From Rhizobium altiplani (GTDB lineage Bacteria; Pseudomonadota; Alphaproteobacteria; Rhizobiales; Rhizobiaceae): a stretch of DNA of 64,000 nt. Location of the stretch: positions 1-64,000 of the forward strand of contig NZ_LNCD01000138.1 of assembly GCF_001542405.1 (NCBI RefSeq), read 5' to 3'. Below are positions 53,078 to 62,664 of this stretch, in pieces. The stretch's first letter is position 1, and each line of letters opens with the position of its first letter. The translations under genes and the position numbers were made by a program. The notes below the pieces were generated by a model. The model ran no database searches and was not told the origin of the DNA. It was given only the letters and a program-made list of their open reading frames with translations.

Positions 53078-54478
53078 CTAATCTTCTCTGAAGGCGCGAT
53101 TGAAACTCTCGACGACGGGAGAGGTAAGGTACTCGATTGCAAGGCGTGACTTGTGGATGATCAGCACCTCCGCGGGCATGCCGGGATAGAGGCGGACATC
53201 GGGGTTGGCCTTGAACGATGCCGGGTCGATTTTGGCGCGCGCGACGAAAAACGCCGAATTTGACTTCTCATCGACCGACTGGTCCGCGGCCACATATGTG
53301 ATGGCGCCTTCCATGGGCAGGCGGGAACGCTGATTGTAGGCTGTCAACCGGATCTGCGTTTTGGAGCCCACGGCGATGCTGTCGATGTCACGAGGATTGA
53401 CGCGCATTTCGATCAGGAGGGGCTCATTTTCCGGAACGATCTCGAGCAGAGCCTGACCGGGCGTGACCGCGCTGCCAGGGGTGCGCAGGAAGATGTTGCT
53501 GATGATCCCGTCTTGCGGAGAGCGGATCTCAAGACGCCGCAGCACGTCGTTTGAAGCCGTGATCTGCTCTTCGACATCAGCGAGCTCGACGCGCGCCGTC
53601 GTTATTTCGCCGGCAATCGTCGACTGAAACTCGCTTTCTATTCCGGTCAGCGCAAGCTGTGCGCCCGCTCCGGCCTTTTCCGCCCGGGCCCTGTCGCCTG
53701 CGAGCTCGCCCCGCTCGCGTGTCACCCCGCTGAGCCGGGCCTCGATCTCGATGAGTTGCGTGCGGGAAACGGCGCCTTTTTTCTCCAATGTCACCATCGC
53801 CGCCCGCTGCTCGTCAAGCAGGCCGAGCTGCTGGTCGGTCGCCTGGATTTGAACGCCGAGTGACTTCGCCTGTTCGAGGTGCTCCTCGATGGTCTTTCTC
53901 TGGACCTCTATCCGCCCCGCCTGCATCTCGCGCCGCTTTTCGAAAAACACCGTCTCCGCCCTGATGGCGTCGTCGACGGCGACGTCCTTTGCATCGCCAA
54001 GTTCCTGGGGAAAGGTGACCCGCGGCATGTTGGTCTGTTCGTCCTTCAATCGCGCCAGTTTGGCAATCAGGCCGATGCGCCGGATCTGGAGTGACCGCAG
54101 GCTGGAACGGGCGCGTGTATCCTCCAGCTCGATCAGGGGCTGGCCGGCGGCCACCTTGTCGCCCTCCTGAACCAGCAACCGGCTCATGACGCCGCCTTCA
54201 AAGTGGCTGACGGTCTTTCGCTTCGAATCGACGATGACCGTGCCGCTGGCGACCGTCGCGCTGCTGAGTTCTGTCGAAAGTGCCCAGGCAAAGAATCCAC
54301 CAAAGGACAAAAGGATCGTGGCTATCCCTGCGATGACAAGGCGGCGGAGCGGCGAGCGGCTATCGAATGGCTCGAATTCCAGGTGCGGAGGGCTGACACT
54401 CAGCGGCACGGGCTGATGCGTCTGTAGACGACGTTCGGAAAGGTCGGGGCGGGCTGCAAGGGGCTTATTCTCCGTCAT
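53078..54478 (-). CDS. wgdB: HlyD-family membrane fusion protein (WgdB/ExpD2-like)
   Basis: 466 residues. A single N-terminal membrane helix at about 48-70 (VIAGIATILLSFGGFFAWAL), then a periplasmic part: the lipoyl/barrel half GTVIVDSKRKTVSHFEGGVM, a long coiled coil (about 120-300), and the return half IRSPQDGIISNIFLRTPGSAVTPG with C-terminal MRVNPRDIDSIAVGSKTQIRLTAY. It forms the periplasmic bridge of a type I secretion system with WgdA and an outer-membrane TolC-like protein encoded elsewhere. The start overlaps the wgdA stop by four bases. Predicted to export WgeA and possibly to help polymer secretion. Confidence 0.88.
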   Translation of the reverse strand: MTENKPLAARPDLSERRLQTHQPVPLSVSPPHLEFEPFDSRSPLRRLVIAGIATILLSFGGFFAWALSTELSSATVASGTVIVDSKRKTVSHFEGGVMSRLLVQEGDKVAAGQPLIELEDTRARSSLRSLQIRRIGLIAKLARLKDEQTNMPRVTFPQELGDAKDVAVDDAIRAETVFFEKRREMQAGRIEVQRKTIEEHLEQAKSLGVQIQATDQQLGLLDEQRAAMVTLEKKGAVSRTQLIEIEARLSGVTRERGELAGDRARAEKAGAGAQLALTGIESEFQSTIAGEITTARVELADVEEQITASNDVLRRLEIRSPQDGIISNIFLRTPGSAVTPGQALLEIVPENEPLLIEMRVNPRDIDSIAVGSKTQIRLTAYNQRSRLPMEGAITYVAADQSVDEKSNSAFFVARAKIDPASFKANPDVRLYPGMPAEVLIIHKSRLAIEYLTSPVVESFNRAFRED

Positions 54479-56232
54479 TTCGCGGCCACCTCGCGTACTT
54501 CGCCGGGCGTTGGGACTGGGATCACGTCCGTTCGCGGACCGAACTGAGCGACGCGGCCGTTTTCAAGCACGAGCAGTTTGTCGGCGACCTGCATGATGGC
54601 TGGCCTGTGAGCGATTATGATGACGATTGCGCCGTCGTCACGCGCGTGCCGGATCGCGCGGATAAGGGCCCGCTCGCCAATCGCGTCCAGATTTGCGTTG
54701 GGCTCGTCGAGGACGATGAAGCGAGGCCGGTTGTATAGGCAACGCGCCAACGCTATGCGCTGCCGCTGTCCTCCGGAAAGCGTCAGGTGGCCGTCGCCGA
54801 CAGGCGTATCGTAGCCGAGTGGCAGGCGGCCGATCATGTCGTGGATGTCGGCCGATCGCGCCGCGTCCAGCACCTTGTATGGATCGCTGTCCGCCATCCG
54901 CCCGATGTTTTCTCGAATCGTGCCTTCCAGAAGGGAGACGGATTGCGGAAGATATCCGACCACCTGACCGAACGAACTGCGCTCCCAGAGATAGGTGTTG
55001 TTGCCGTCGAGGAAGACGCCGCCGGACGTGGGGCGCAAAATACCGACGAGCAGCCGGGCGAGGGTAGATTTGCCCGCCGCGGAGGGACCAACCACACCCA
55101 GAACCTCGCCTGGAGAGAGGGAGAACGAAATGCCCTTGATGATCGGTACATCCAGGCCAGGGGCTGCGTATACCAGTTTGTCGACGACGATGTCGCCCGA
55201 CGAGTGCGGCGTCGGCATCGTTTGGCGGATGGCAAGATCGGCCTTGAGGGTGGCTTGAAGGCGACGCCAGCCTGCGATCGCCAGCACCCATTGCCGCCAA
55301 TTGTCGATGACCGAATCGAAAGGGATCAGGAGGCGTCCGACAAGGATGCTCGATGCCATCATCGCGCCGGGCGTGATTGCCTGCTCCAGCACCAGGAACG
55401 CTCCGGCCGCAAGGGTGATGATCTGGATGCAATAGCGGAGGCTGCGGGTGACGGACGACATCGCCTTGCTCCTGCTCCCGCTCGCTTCAAAGCCGTCGAG
55501 AGCCTGCATTTGCAAGGCGCGCCAACGATTTGCCAGCGCCGGCAGCATGCCCATTGCCTCGATAGCCTCGGCATGCCGGAGTGATGCGCCAATCTTCGAG
55601 ATGGCTTCGACATTTGTCTGGTTCGCTTCCTTCGTGAGTTGGCGCGTCAGCATGTCGGTGATCAGACCACCGCAAACGAGCAGCGCCGCCGAGACGGCCC
55701 CGATGAGGCCGAATAGCGGATGCAGAACGAAAAGAGCGCCGAGAAAGATCGGCGACCAGGCTGCGTCGAGAGGCGCTGTCACCGCTGACGAGGTCAGGAA
55801 GCTTCGCAGTTCCGTGATGTCCCGAAGCGATTGGGTCGCTCGCGACAGTCCCTGGTCGACCGAGGCCTGAACGGCGGCGGCAAGGACTGGCATGTTCAAA
55901 CGGCGCACGAGTGCGCCACCGATGGCTTGGAAGGAGAGGGCGCGGATGAATTCCAGGACCCCGAGCACCACAAGCGCGCCGATCGCCAAAATCATGAGCA
56001 TGACCAGCGTCTCCATGCTCTGACTGTTGAGTACCCTGTCATGAACCTGCAGCATGAACAGAGGCATCGTAAGTTGTAGCAAATTCAGGCACACGCTTAG
56101 CGCCGCCGCATAAATTAGCCCGGACAGGAATACCCGCTTTGCTTGAGCGATCAGCAAGCCTGGGTTGTTTTTGTCGTTGCCTCCCAATATTTGACCCTTG
56201 CTTCTTGTCTCATTTTGAACAGTATCACGCAT
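54475..56232 (-). CDS. wgdA: Type I secretion ABC transporter, PrtD/HlyB class (WgdA/ExpD1-like)
   Basis: 585 residues from ATG 56232 (GAGG nine bases upstream). Earlier in-frame codons run into the wggR promoter and are rejected. The membrane domain spans about residues 28-310 with VFLSGLIYAAALSVCLNLLQLTMPLFMLQVHDRVL, typical of PrtD-like exporters without a peptidase domain. The ATPase domain has Walker A GPSAAGKSTLARLL, signature LSGGQRQRIALARCL and Walker B FIVLDEPNANLD. Divergent from wggR; both share the promoter region 56233-56428. Confidence 0.88.
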   Translation of the reverse strand: MRDTVQNETRSKGQILGGNDKNNPGLLIAQAKRVFLSGLIYAAALSVCLNLLQLTMPLFMLQVHDRVLNSQSMETLVMLMILAIGALVVLGVLEFIRALSFQAIGGALVRRLNMPVLAAAVQASVDQGLSRATQSLRDITELRSFLTSSAVTAPLDAAWSPIFLGALFVLHPLFGLIGAVSAALLVCGGLITDMLTRQLTKEANQTNVEAISKIGASLRHAEAIEAMGMLPALANRWRALQMQALDGFEASGSRSKAMSSVTRSLRYCIQIITLAAGAFLVLEQAITPGAMMASSILVGRLLIPFDSVIDNWRQWVLAIAGWRRLQATLKADLAIRQTMPTPHSSGDIVVDKLVYAAPGLDVPIIKGISFSLSPGEVLGVVGPSAAGKSTLARLLVGILRPTSGGVFLDGNNTYLWERSSFGQVVGYLPQSVSLLEGTIRENIGRMADSDPYKVLDAARSADIHDMIGRLPLGYDTPVGDGHLTLSGGQRQRIALARCLYNRPRFIVLDEPNANLDAIGERALIRAIRHARDDGAIVIIIAHRPAIMQVADKLLVLENGRVAQFGPRTDVIPVPTPGEVREVAAK

Positions 56233-56387
56233 GGCGATTTGCCTCGAATTAACGTTATGGCTATCTGCTGGAGGACGGAATTGGTTATAACCGGGCGGGA
56301 GTGTAGTATTGCTTCGGCCAATCTGGCATAGAAGGGCGGGGGTGTGCAAGGTCACACTAATTGGGGTCGATGGACATATTTGAATAT

Positions 56388-56406
56388 TACTTCTAATTTT
56401 GAAGTA
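56388..56406. promoter_or_regulatory. Candidate WggR site between wgdA and wggR
   Basis: TACTTC-TAATTTT-GAAGTA: perfect 6-bp inverted repeat with a 7-base spacer. It ends 22 bases before the wggR start and lies 155 bases upstream of wgdA. Best copy of the four sites. Confidence 0.6.
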
Positions 56407-56428
56407 TTTTTCCAACGCGGAGAATATA

Positions 56429-57001
56429 GTGAACGACGATAGTGTGCTTAATCTTTCCGATCTGAATGACGATCTGAGCATTGGAAATAGGGGGCGGGCT
56501 GTGCAAGCAGATCCCGGGCATGCTCAAGATCTCGAGTTCGGTGACCTCCGGCAGATTACGTATTTCGAGCTCGCTCGTTTGATGGAGCGAGCAAGTCGAC
56601 GGTTTTCAGGCTTGATCCGCGCGGAGCTCACCAAGCTTCGTGTAGATGATGTTGGCCCGGCACAGGCGATGATACTGCTCGCAATCGGCGATTCGGAGCT
56701 TTCGGTCGCCGAGCTATTGGAACGTGGGCATTATGTTGGTTCCAATGTTTCCTACTATTTGAAGCAGCTTGCCGACGGCGACTACATTGATCGCGTTGCC
56801 TCCCAGCGCGACAAGCGGTCCGCACGCATCAAGCTGACGGAGAAGGGGAGCCAGCTTAGGGCAAATCTCCGCGACGCGGCGATGGCCTACGAGCGTGCGG
56901 TGAAACGTGGTGATCAGGATCAACGGATGCTTGAGACGGCCTTCCAGACGCTGCACGAGCTTGAACTGGCCTGGGCCAACGCTTCACGATTCGGCGTCTA
57001 A
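56429..57001 (+). CDS. wggR: MarR-family transcriptional activator of galactoglucan genes (WggR/ExpG-like)
   Basis: 190 residues from GTG 56429, with GGAG (56419-56422) six bases upstream; an earlier TTG at 56399 falls inside the inverted repeat and is rejected. The winged helix is at about 75-150: SELSVAELLERGHYVGSNVS then YYLKQLADGDYIDRVASQRDKRSARIKLTEKG. This branch of MarR proteins activates EPS II synthesis in S. meliloti by binding the wga, wge and wgd/wggR promoters, in concert with MucR and phosphate or quorum signals (established knowledge for S. meliloti). Divergent from wgdA. Confidence 0.82.
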   Translation: MNDDSVLNLSDLNDDLSIGNRGRAVQADPGHAQDLEFGDLRQITYFELARLMERASRRFSGLIRAELTKLRVDDVGPAQAMILLAIGDSELSVAELLERGHYVGSNVSYYLKQLADGDYIDRVASQRDKRSARIKLTEKGSQLRANLRDAAMAYERAVKRGDQDQRMLETAFQTLHELELAWANASRFGV

Positions 57002-57045
57002 GCGGTGAGTGGTGCCGCGGGACTGGCCAAAGCGGACTAGACGCG

Positions 57046-58281
57046 ATGCATGTGGCGTTTGTCCATCGCAGGGGCTTCGGCCAGTTCGCTGCCCTGGCCA
57101 CTCAACTCGCGCAGGCGGGCAATGAGGTCAGCCTTATCACCGAGACCATAGACAGGAAGATCCCATCCGTTCGGGTCGTTCGACATCGAACGGAACCAGG
57201 CCCGCGCGCAAATCCGCACATGGCCCGGCACATGGGTATTCCCGATCACCACGCGCGGATCGGCCATCGTGTTGCCGAAACGCTCGATGCCATGGTGCGG
57301 CAAGGGCTAGCGCCGGACGTAGTCGTCGGCCATATCGGCTGGGGCAGCATGATGTTCTTGAAAGACGTGCTGCCACAGGTGCCCGCATTGGGATATTGCG
57401 AGTTCTTCTACCGGCCGGAAGGCGCCGACATCGGGTTTTCGCCCGACGATCAGCCTGATCTGGAGACGCGCAAGAGGCTGCGCCTGCGCAACATCGCGCA
57501 GCTCTTGTCCCTCGAGGCCATTGAGGCGGGTATCAGCCCCACCCATTGGCAGAAAAGCCTGTATCCCGTCGATGCCCAGGGCCGCATTTCAGTGTGCCAC
57601 GAGGGTATCGATACGGTGCGGTTTCGACCGGATCCGACAGCATCGGTGACGCTTCCGGATGGACGTGTGCTCACTGCAGGCGGGCCTCCCATTGTCACCT
57701 TCGTCGCGCGCGACCTCGAGCCGTACCGCGGATTTCCACAGGCCTTGGAGGCTGCCGCCAAGGTTGCGCGGCAGTGTCGGGATGCGCTCTTCGTATTCGT
57801 CGGCGGAGATGGCGTCAGCTATGGTATGCCTCCGCCAGGCGGTGGGGCCTGGAAGGACCATCTCCTCAAGACGCTGGATATGCCACGGGAGAATATTCTC
57901 TTCCCCGGCGTGGTGCCGCATTCCGTTTTGCGGCGGCTTTACCAGATTTCGTCCGCGCACCTCTACCTGACCTATCCATTCGTTTTGTCTTGGTCGGTGC
58001 TGGAGGCAATGGCGTGCGGAGCCCTGGTCATTGGGTCGGATACCGCTCCTGTCCAGGAAGTCATACGCGACGGCCGGAACGGCCTGTTGGTGCCATTTTT
58101 TGACACAGACGCGCTTGCCAAGGCCATTCTCGACGCCCTGAAGGAGCCGAAACGCTATTTCGGGATACGCGCAGCGGCGCGCCGGACGGTCGAAAATCGC
58201 TTCCGGCTGACGGACTGTCTCGATCGGCAATGGGGTATTCTCGAAGGGATGATCGGAAAATCGTTTATCCGTCGCTCATGA
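57046..58281 (+). CDS. wgcA: Glycosyltransferase family 4 (WgcA/ExpC-like)
   Basis: 411 residues, GT-B fold. N-terminal MHVAFVHRRGFGQFAALATQ and VVVGHIGWGSMMFLKDV belong to the acceptor domain. The donor domain has VTFVARDLEPYRGFPQALEA, FVFVGGDGVSYG and LSWSVLEAMACGALVIGSDTAPVQEVIRDG. It lies 44 bases after wggR on the same strand, so both are probably co-transcribed. Predicted galactoglucan glycosyltransferase. Confidence 0.82.
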   Translation: MHVAFVHRRGFGQFAALATQLAQAGNEVSLITETIDRKIPSVRVVRHRTEPGPRANPHMARHMGIPDHHARIGHRVAETLDAMVRQGLAPDVVVGHIGWGSMMFLKDVLPQVPALGYCEFFYRPEGADIGFSPDDQPDLETRKRLRLRNIAQLLSLEAIEAGISPTHWQKSLYPVDAQGRISVCHEGIDTVRFRPDPTASVTLPDGRVLTAGGPPIVTFVARDLEPYRGFPQALEAAAKVARQCRDALFVFVGGDGVSYGMPPPGGGAWKDHLLKTLDMPRENILFPGVVPHSVLRRLYQISSAHLYLTYPFVLSWSVLEAMACGALVIGSDTAPVQEVIRDGRNGLLVPFFDTDALAKAILDALKEPKRYFGIRAAARRTVENRFRLTDCLDRQWGILEGMIGKSFIRRS

Positions 58282-58300
58282 ATGGAAAATAATCAGTTAT

Positions 58301-58319
58301 TACTTTGAATTTTAAAGTA
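58301..58319. promoter_or_regulatory. Candidate WggR site upstream of wgaA
   Basis: TACTTT-GAATTTT-AAAGTA: perfect 6-bp inverted repeat with a 7-base spacer, 159 bases before the wgaA start, in an AT-rich 197-base gap. Confidence 0.6.
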
Positions 58320-58478
58320 TATCTGAAGTTCTTTTCTTATAAGTCGTCGCTTTTTCTTATTGTGCACCGCAATCGTAGTTGTTAGATTCTTGCTCGTGAC
58401 GCCGCGATGATTTGAGAAAGAAGCTGATTGTCTGGTGTCTTTGGTTTTTGTTCCGAAACAATTCTTCAGAGGTCGTAA

Positions 58479-59957
58479 GTGCGAGAGTTGATGTCCTCCG
58501 GCATTGGAAAACGACTGGCGACGAGAAAGCTGATAGCAGCATCGGATCGGGATCGGTCATGCTTCGAAGGCAGCGATATCGAGCATCTGATCGTTCACCT
58601 CGAGAATGGCTACTCTTCAGCGACATTGCAGAATGCATTTCCATTGATCGCCGTCGCCTTTTCCGACGATGGCGAGGCGGATCTGCAGGAGCGTCTGGCG
58701 CTGCTTGGATCGCTGGGGACGGTCCCCGCGGTTCCCCTCCAGCGGCTTGATCCCGTCAACAAGTCAGACAGTTTCGCGCTTCTGCGGGCGCTGGCCGAGG
58801 GTGGCGTCGGCCGGCTCGCCCAGTACAGCGCCTCGATCACCTCGGAGCTCGCGATCCTGCGCCGGGAGCGTGAAACGCTGCTGGAAAACTACAGGGCCCT
58901 TGAAGATGCGTTCCAGGCGCGAAACTGGGAGCCGGTTTCCGAGATTTTCTCCCACGATCCCTATGCCGATCCAAAGGACGACGGGATCGGGCAGCTGCTT
59001 GCCACCGCCTTTGTCGAGCAGCTGCTGCCGGTATCCAGCCTTGGCGTGGCCGGTTTTGCTCTTCACCTGCATTCGGTGCCGAGGGTCAGTGGAGAGCTCG
59101 TCGTCGCGCTGAGCTACCTCGAAAGCGGCGAAGGGGTGGCCGAGTGGACCGTGCCCTATGCGCAACTCGTGCCGAACTGGAATTTCTTCTCGTTGCCCCG
59201 TGCCTGCGGAGGGGCAGCGCGCACGCTTCGGCTGCGAATCTCCGCGACCGGACCCGAGACCGTCGGCGTTTCGCTCGGCTATCCGATCGCCGGCGAGCGC
59301 TATTCGGCGCGGTCGGAACTTCCGCATCCGGATCTCGACCTGCGCCCGCTGGCGTTCAAGGTGTTTACGGGACTGCCCGGCGTCAAGCCCGCCAACGCAC
59401 TCAACATGATTGCGCCGAGCAATCTGCTAGAAGGTCAGTTCATCGTCGATTATCGTTTGCCGGTCGACACATTGAGCCAGATCGCGGACGTTTCGGTCAC
59501 ACCAATCGTCCCGGAATTCCAGACCGTGCGCTTCCTTGAACATGAGCATGCGATCGTCTGCCACCCGTTGCCGAGCGGCATATCCGCGGGCGCGGTCAGC
59601 CGCGCCATCGAGCCCGGAACGATATCCTTCTCGGCAAGCGCAGTCATTGATCATCCTCAAGGTCAGCCCGCGGCGGTCAGCTTCCTGCTCGCCCCGGCGA
59701 ATTCGAATGCGCGTTCCGAAGTGGCCGAGCTCGCGCGAAAGGGCGCGGCCAGGCCATCAGCATTCTTCAGCGGATGGCGCGAAGTCACGTCAAATCAGGT
59801 CGTCAACATCAACATCCAGCTGGAACAGCCGGTCCGCGGCCCGATGGATCTCATGATCCTCAGCCGCGCAGTGACGGATTCGGTCGATTTCTCCTGGCTC
59901 AAGGTGTCCGGCTTCAGGCTGGTCAAGCAATCGATGGAAGCCGCCGATGTCCGGTAA
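58479..59957 (+). CDS. wgaA: Galactoglucan cluster protein of unknown activity (WgaA/ExpA1-like)
   Basis: 492 residues from GTG 58479 (AGAGG six bases upstream). An N-terminal part of about 145 residues ends in a heptad-rich stretch (ITSELAILRRERETLLENYRALEDAF). A beta-rich remainder follows with VAEWTVPYAQLVPNWNFFSL and a repeat-like C-terminal half. No transferase motif or signal peptide is seen. The first gene of the wga operon; it overlaps wgaB by 11 bases. Function unknown to me. The symbol is by position only. Confidence 0.65.
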   Translation: MRELMSSGIGKRLATRKLIAASDRDRSCFEGSDIEHLIVHLENGYSSATLQNAFPLIAVAFSDDGEADLQERLALLGSLGTVPAVPLQRLDPVNKSDSFALLRALAEGGVGRLAQYSASITSELAILRRERETLLENYRALEDAFQARNWEPVSEIFSHDPYADPKDDGIGQLLATAFVEQLLPVSSLGVAGFALHLHSVPRVSGELVVALSYLESGEGVAEWTVPYAQLVPNWNFFSLPRACGGAARTLRLRISATGPETVGVSLGYPIAGERYSARSELPHPDLDLRPLAFKVFTGLPGVKPANALNMIAPSNLLEGQFIVDYRLPVDTLSQIADVSVTPIVPEFQTVRFLEHEHAIVCHPLPSGISAGAVSRAIEPGTISFSASAVIDHPQGQPAAVSFLLAPANSNARSEVAELARKGAARPSAFFSGWREVTSNQVVNINIQLEQPVRGPMDLMILSRAVTDSVDFSWLKVSGFRLVKQSMEAADVR

Positions 59958-62625
59958 CAAGGAGCTCCCCGAACTGATCGCCGTGGCTATGCCCCTCTAT
60001 GGTCACGCGGCACTCGCCCTGGAGGCGATCGAGTCCGTCCTTGCCTCGAATCTGAGTAGCTGCCGGGTCGTCATTGTCATCTCGGTCGACGGCGATCCGC
60101 GGCATGAGACGTTCGACCAACTGTTGCTCTATGCCGCTGCCCATCCTTGCGTCCATGTCGTGATCGGCCAGAACGCCGGTCCGGGCGGCGCACGCAATCG
60201 CGCCATCGAATACGTTCTTGAGTGTTTTCCCGAGGCGAAGGCCGTCTATTTCCTGGATGCCGACAATCGCGTCCTTCCCGGCACCATCCAGACGCTTTAC
60301 CGGCAGCTCCAAGCCAGTGGTTGCGGGTGGGTCTACACCAATATCGACACGTTTTCCGTCAGCTGGCGCGCCCACTACGGCAACCGCTATTCGCGGTTGG
60401 TCCACTGCATAACCGACAATATCTGCGACACGGGATCGATGATCTCGATCGACGTTTTCCAGTCGGGCGTCCGCTTCAACGACGACAGGCAGAACGGCTT
60501 CGAGGATTGGGAGTTCTGGCTGTCCTGCATCGAGCATGGCTTCGTCGGCACGCCCTGCCATGACACGGTCTTCGAATACAGGCTGCGGGCGGAAAGCCGC
60601 TTCAAGGAGGCGAACCGAGACCGCGCCACGTCGGTGAGCTTCCTGCGCAAGCGCCACAAATCACTATTCCAGCGACCGATGCTGGTGGACTTCGAGCATG
60701 AGGAGTGCCCGCGCTACCTGTTTGCGCGAACGGAAGATACTGCGATCTCCTTCTTCACCGATCCCACCAAGCCACCGGCGATGCTTCGCCTCGACGACAT
60801 CATCCCGGCGTTCTGGGCCAACATCGGCGAACCCGACAATGAACACTTCCCGCCATTCATGGTCGCCGGAAGCGGCGCGGCGCTCGACCTGCTCCGGCGT
60901 TCGCGCATGCTGCCGAACGTGCTTGCCCATCTTGAGCGCCTGAGCGAGAGCAGCAACGTCGTCTTCGTCCAACTTGCCAACGATGCCGCCCAGCGCAAGC
61001 TCGAGCCGATCGTTCATGGAGCGGGCGCAGAACGGATCGGTTCCGCCGATCTCATCTTCCTTTCGACCCGGCTCATCCAAGACGTGGTCCAGAACAACGC
61101 GGTGGACTGGTTCGCTTCGATTGGCAGCCAGCAAGTATGGCCGACATCGACTGTACTGAAAGTGCGCTTCCCGTTTCCAAGAAGTCTCCCGCGCCGGTCT
61201 CTCATCACGCCTCAGCAGGTGATGATCAATTGCGTCAACGCGATTTCCGCGAGCCCCCTGCGCGAGACGGCGGGCAGGCGGTGGACCTGGCGCCCGGCAC
61301 GGCTCGTGCCCTACGCCGATCTGCACAAGGCGCTGCGCAAGGAAATTGGGGGATCACCGGTTCTACCGCTCGGTCACAGCGACGGCAAGCGGACCGTAGC
61401 ACTACTCGTGCCGAACGCCTCCTTCGGCGGGGCCGAGAAAGTCGTCTACGCGGCAGGCCGGGAGTTGAAGGCGGCGGGTTACGAAACCCATCTCTTCGTG
61501 CTCGGCACGTCCCGGATGGATGTGATCGATGAGTTCGATTCCAGCTTCGACTACATTCACTTCTGGGACGCGGGAATTCCGGCCTGGGGAGGGTCGGGTT
61601 CCTTCCTGGGGCAGGACTTTATCGCCGAGGGGCACGCGGTCGATTGGGAGGCGCTGAAGGGACAGCTTTCCGGGTTCGACCTGGTCATCAACAACCACGT
61701 GATGGCCGTCCATCCCCTCATCGCACGACTGCGCGCCGAAGGCACGCGCACCGCCTGCTATCTTCACGTTGTCGACAATACGGCCTTCAAGAGGCCCGCT
61801 GGGCAGCCCTTCGCAGCGATTGCCCACGAACATTGCTACGATGCCTTCCTGACCTGCTCCGAACAGCTCAAGATCTATCTGCACAGCTACGGCGTCCCGC
61901 ATGAGAAAGTTTTCGCGGTTGCCAATGGGGCGAGTTTCACGGTGCCGCCCAAAGCCCTGGCGGAGGTTCTGGCGGTCAGGCGGATCGAGCGCAAGGACGA
62001 CCGGTTGCGGCTTCTCTATATGGGGCGGCTCGATCAGCAGAAGGGCATCGATCGACTGGCGTCGACGCTCGCGGAACTGCGAGCCTCCAACGTTTCCTTC
62101 GACGCCCGGGCCATTGGAGGGGAAATCCTTGCCGATTCCAGCTTGTCTTGGAGCGAGCGATTGAAGGACCTCGGCGTCGACGTGCGTCCGCCCGTCTTCG
62201 CCAGCAAGGATCTGATCAAAGCGCTGGGCTGGGCCGACATTCTCGTCATGCCGTCACGCTGGGAGGGCGCGCCGCTGATGATCGCCGAGGCGCAACAGCT
62301 CGGCTGCGTGCCAATCGCGACTGCGGTCGGCGCCGTGGACGAACTCATTTCCGACGGCGAGGACGGTATACTCGTCAACGCGGCTTCCGATCCTCAGGTG
62401 GTGAGGGAGATGGCGCGGATCATTAAAGAGGTCGCGCACGATCGCGAGAGGCTCGCCCCGCTCATGGAGGGCTGCCTCCGGACTGCAGCGCGCCGGTCAT
62501 GGGCTTCCTCCTTCTCGGACTTCATCGCGTGGAGCGATCGCTCTGTGAATAACTCATCACTGTCCCGCGCCGCAGTCTTTCGCGAGCCGCCAGTGACAAA
62601 TCCCGAGGTTGCGGCGATCGGCTGA
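59947..62625 (+). CDS. wgaB: Bifunctional glycosyltransferase, GT2 plus GT4 (WgaB/ExpA23-like)
   Basis: 892 residues with two catalytic modules. GT2 at about 10-230: LIAVAMPLYGHAALALEAIE, VGPGG-like GQNAGPGGARNRAIE, YFLDADNRVLPGTIQTLYRQ (DAD as the DxD) and NGFEDWEFWLSCIEHG. GT4 at about 470-850: PNASFGGAEKVVYAAGRELK, LYMGRLDQQKGIDRLASTLA, VMPSRWEGAPLMIAEAQQLGC. The linker of about 240 residues has no clear domain. It could add the alternating galactose and glucose units of galactoglucan from one polypeptide; this is inference. Confidence 0.8.
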   Translation: MSGNKELPELIAVAMPLYGHAALALEAIESVLASNLSSCRVVIVISVDGDPRHETFDQLLLYAAAHPCVHVVIGQNAGPGGARNRAIEYVLECFPEAKAVYFLDADNRVLPGTIQTLYRQLQASGCGWVYTNIDTFSVSWRAHYGNRYSRLVHCITDNICDTGSMISIDVFQSGVRFNDDRQNGFEDWEFWLSCIEHGFVGTPCHDTVFEYRLRAESRFKEANRDRATSVSFLRKRHKSLFQRPMLVDFEHEECPRYLFARTEDTAISFFTDPTKPPAMLRLDDIIPAFWANIGEPDNEHFPPFMVAGSGAALDLLRRSRMLPNVLAHLERLSESSNVVFVQLANDAAQRKLEPIVHGAGAERIGSADLIFLSTRLIQDVVQNNAVDWFASIGSQQVWPTSTVLKVRFPFPRSLPRRSLITPQQVMINCVNAISASPLRETAGRRWTWRPARLVPYADLHKALRKEIGGSPVLPLGHSDGKRTVALLVPNASFGGAEKVVYAAGRELKAAGYETHLFVLGTSRMDVIDEFDSSFDYIHFWDAGIPAWGGSGSFLGQDFIAEGHAVDWEALKGQLSGFDLVINNHVMAVHPLIARLRAEGTRTACYLHVVDNTAFKRPAGQPFAAIAHEHCYDAFLTCSEQLKIYLHSYGVPHEKVFAVANGASFTVPPKALAEVLAVRRIERKDDRLRLLYMGRLDQQKGIDRLASTLAELRASNVSFDARAIGGEILADSSLSWSERLKDLGVDVRPPVFASKDLIKALGWADILVMPSRWEGAPLMIAEAQQLGCVPIATAVGAVDELISDGEDGILVNAASDPQVVREMARIIKEVAHDRERLAPLMEGCLRTAARRSWASSFSDFIAWSDRSVNNSSLSRAAVFREPPVTNPEVAAIG

Positions 62626-62664
62626 TTGCCGGGCCGCCCCCCTGAAACAGAAAGGTCTAGTCGA

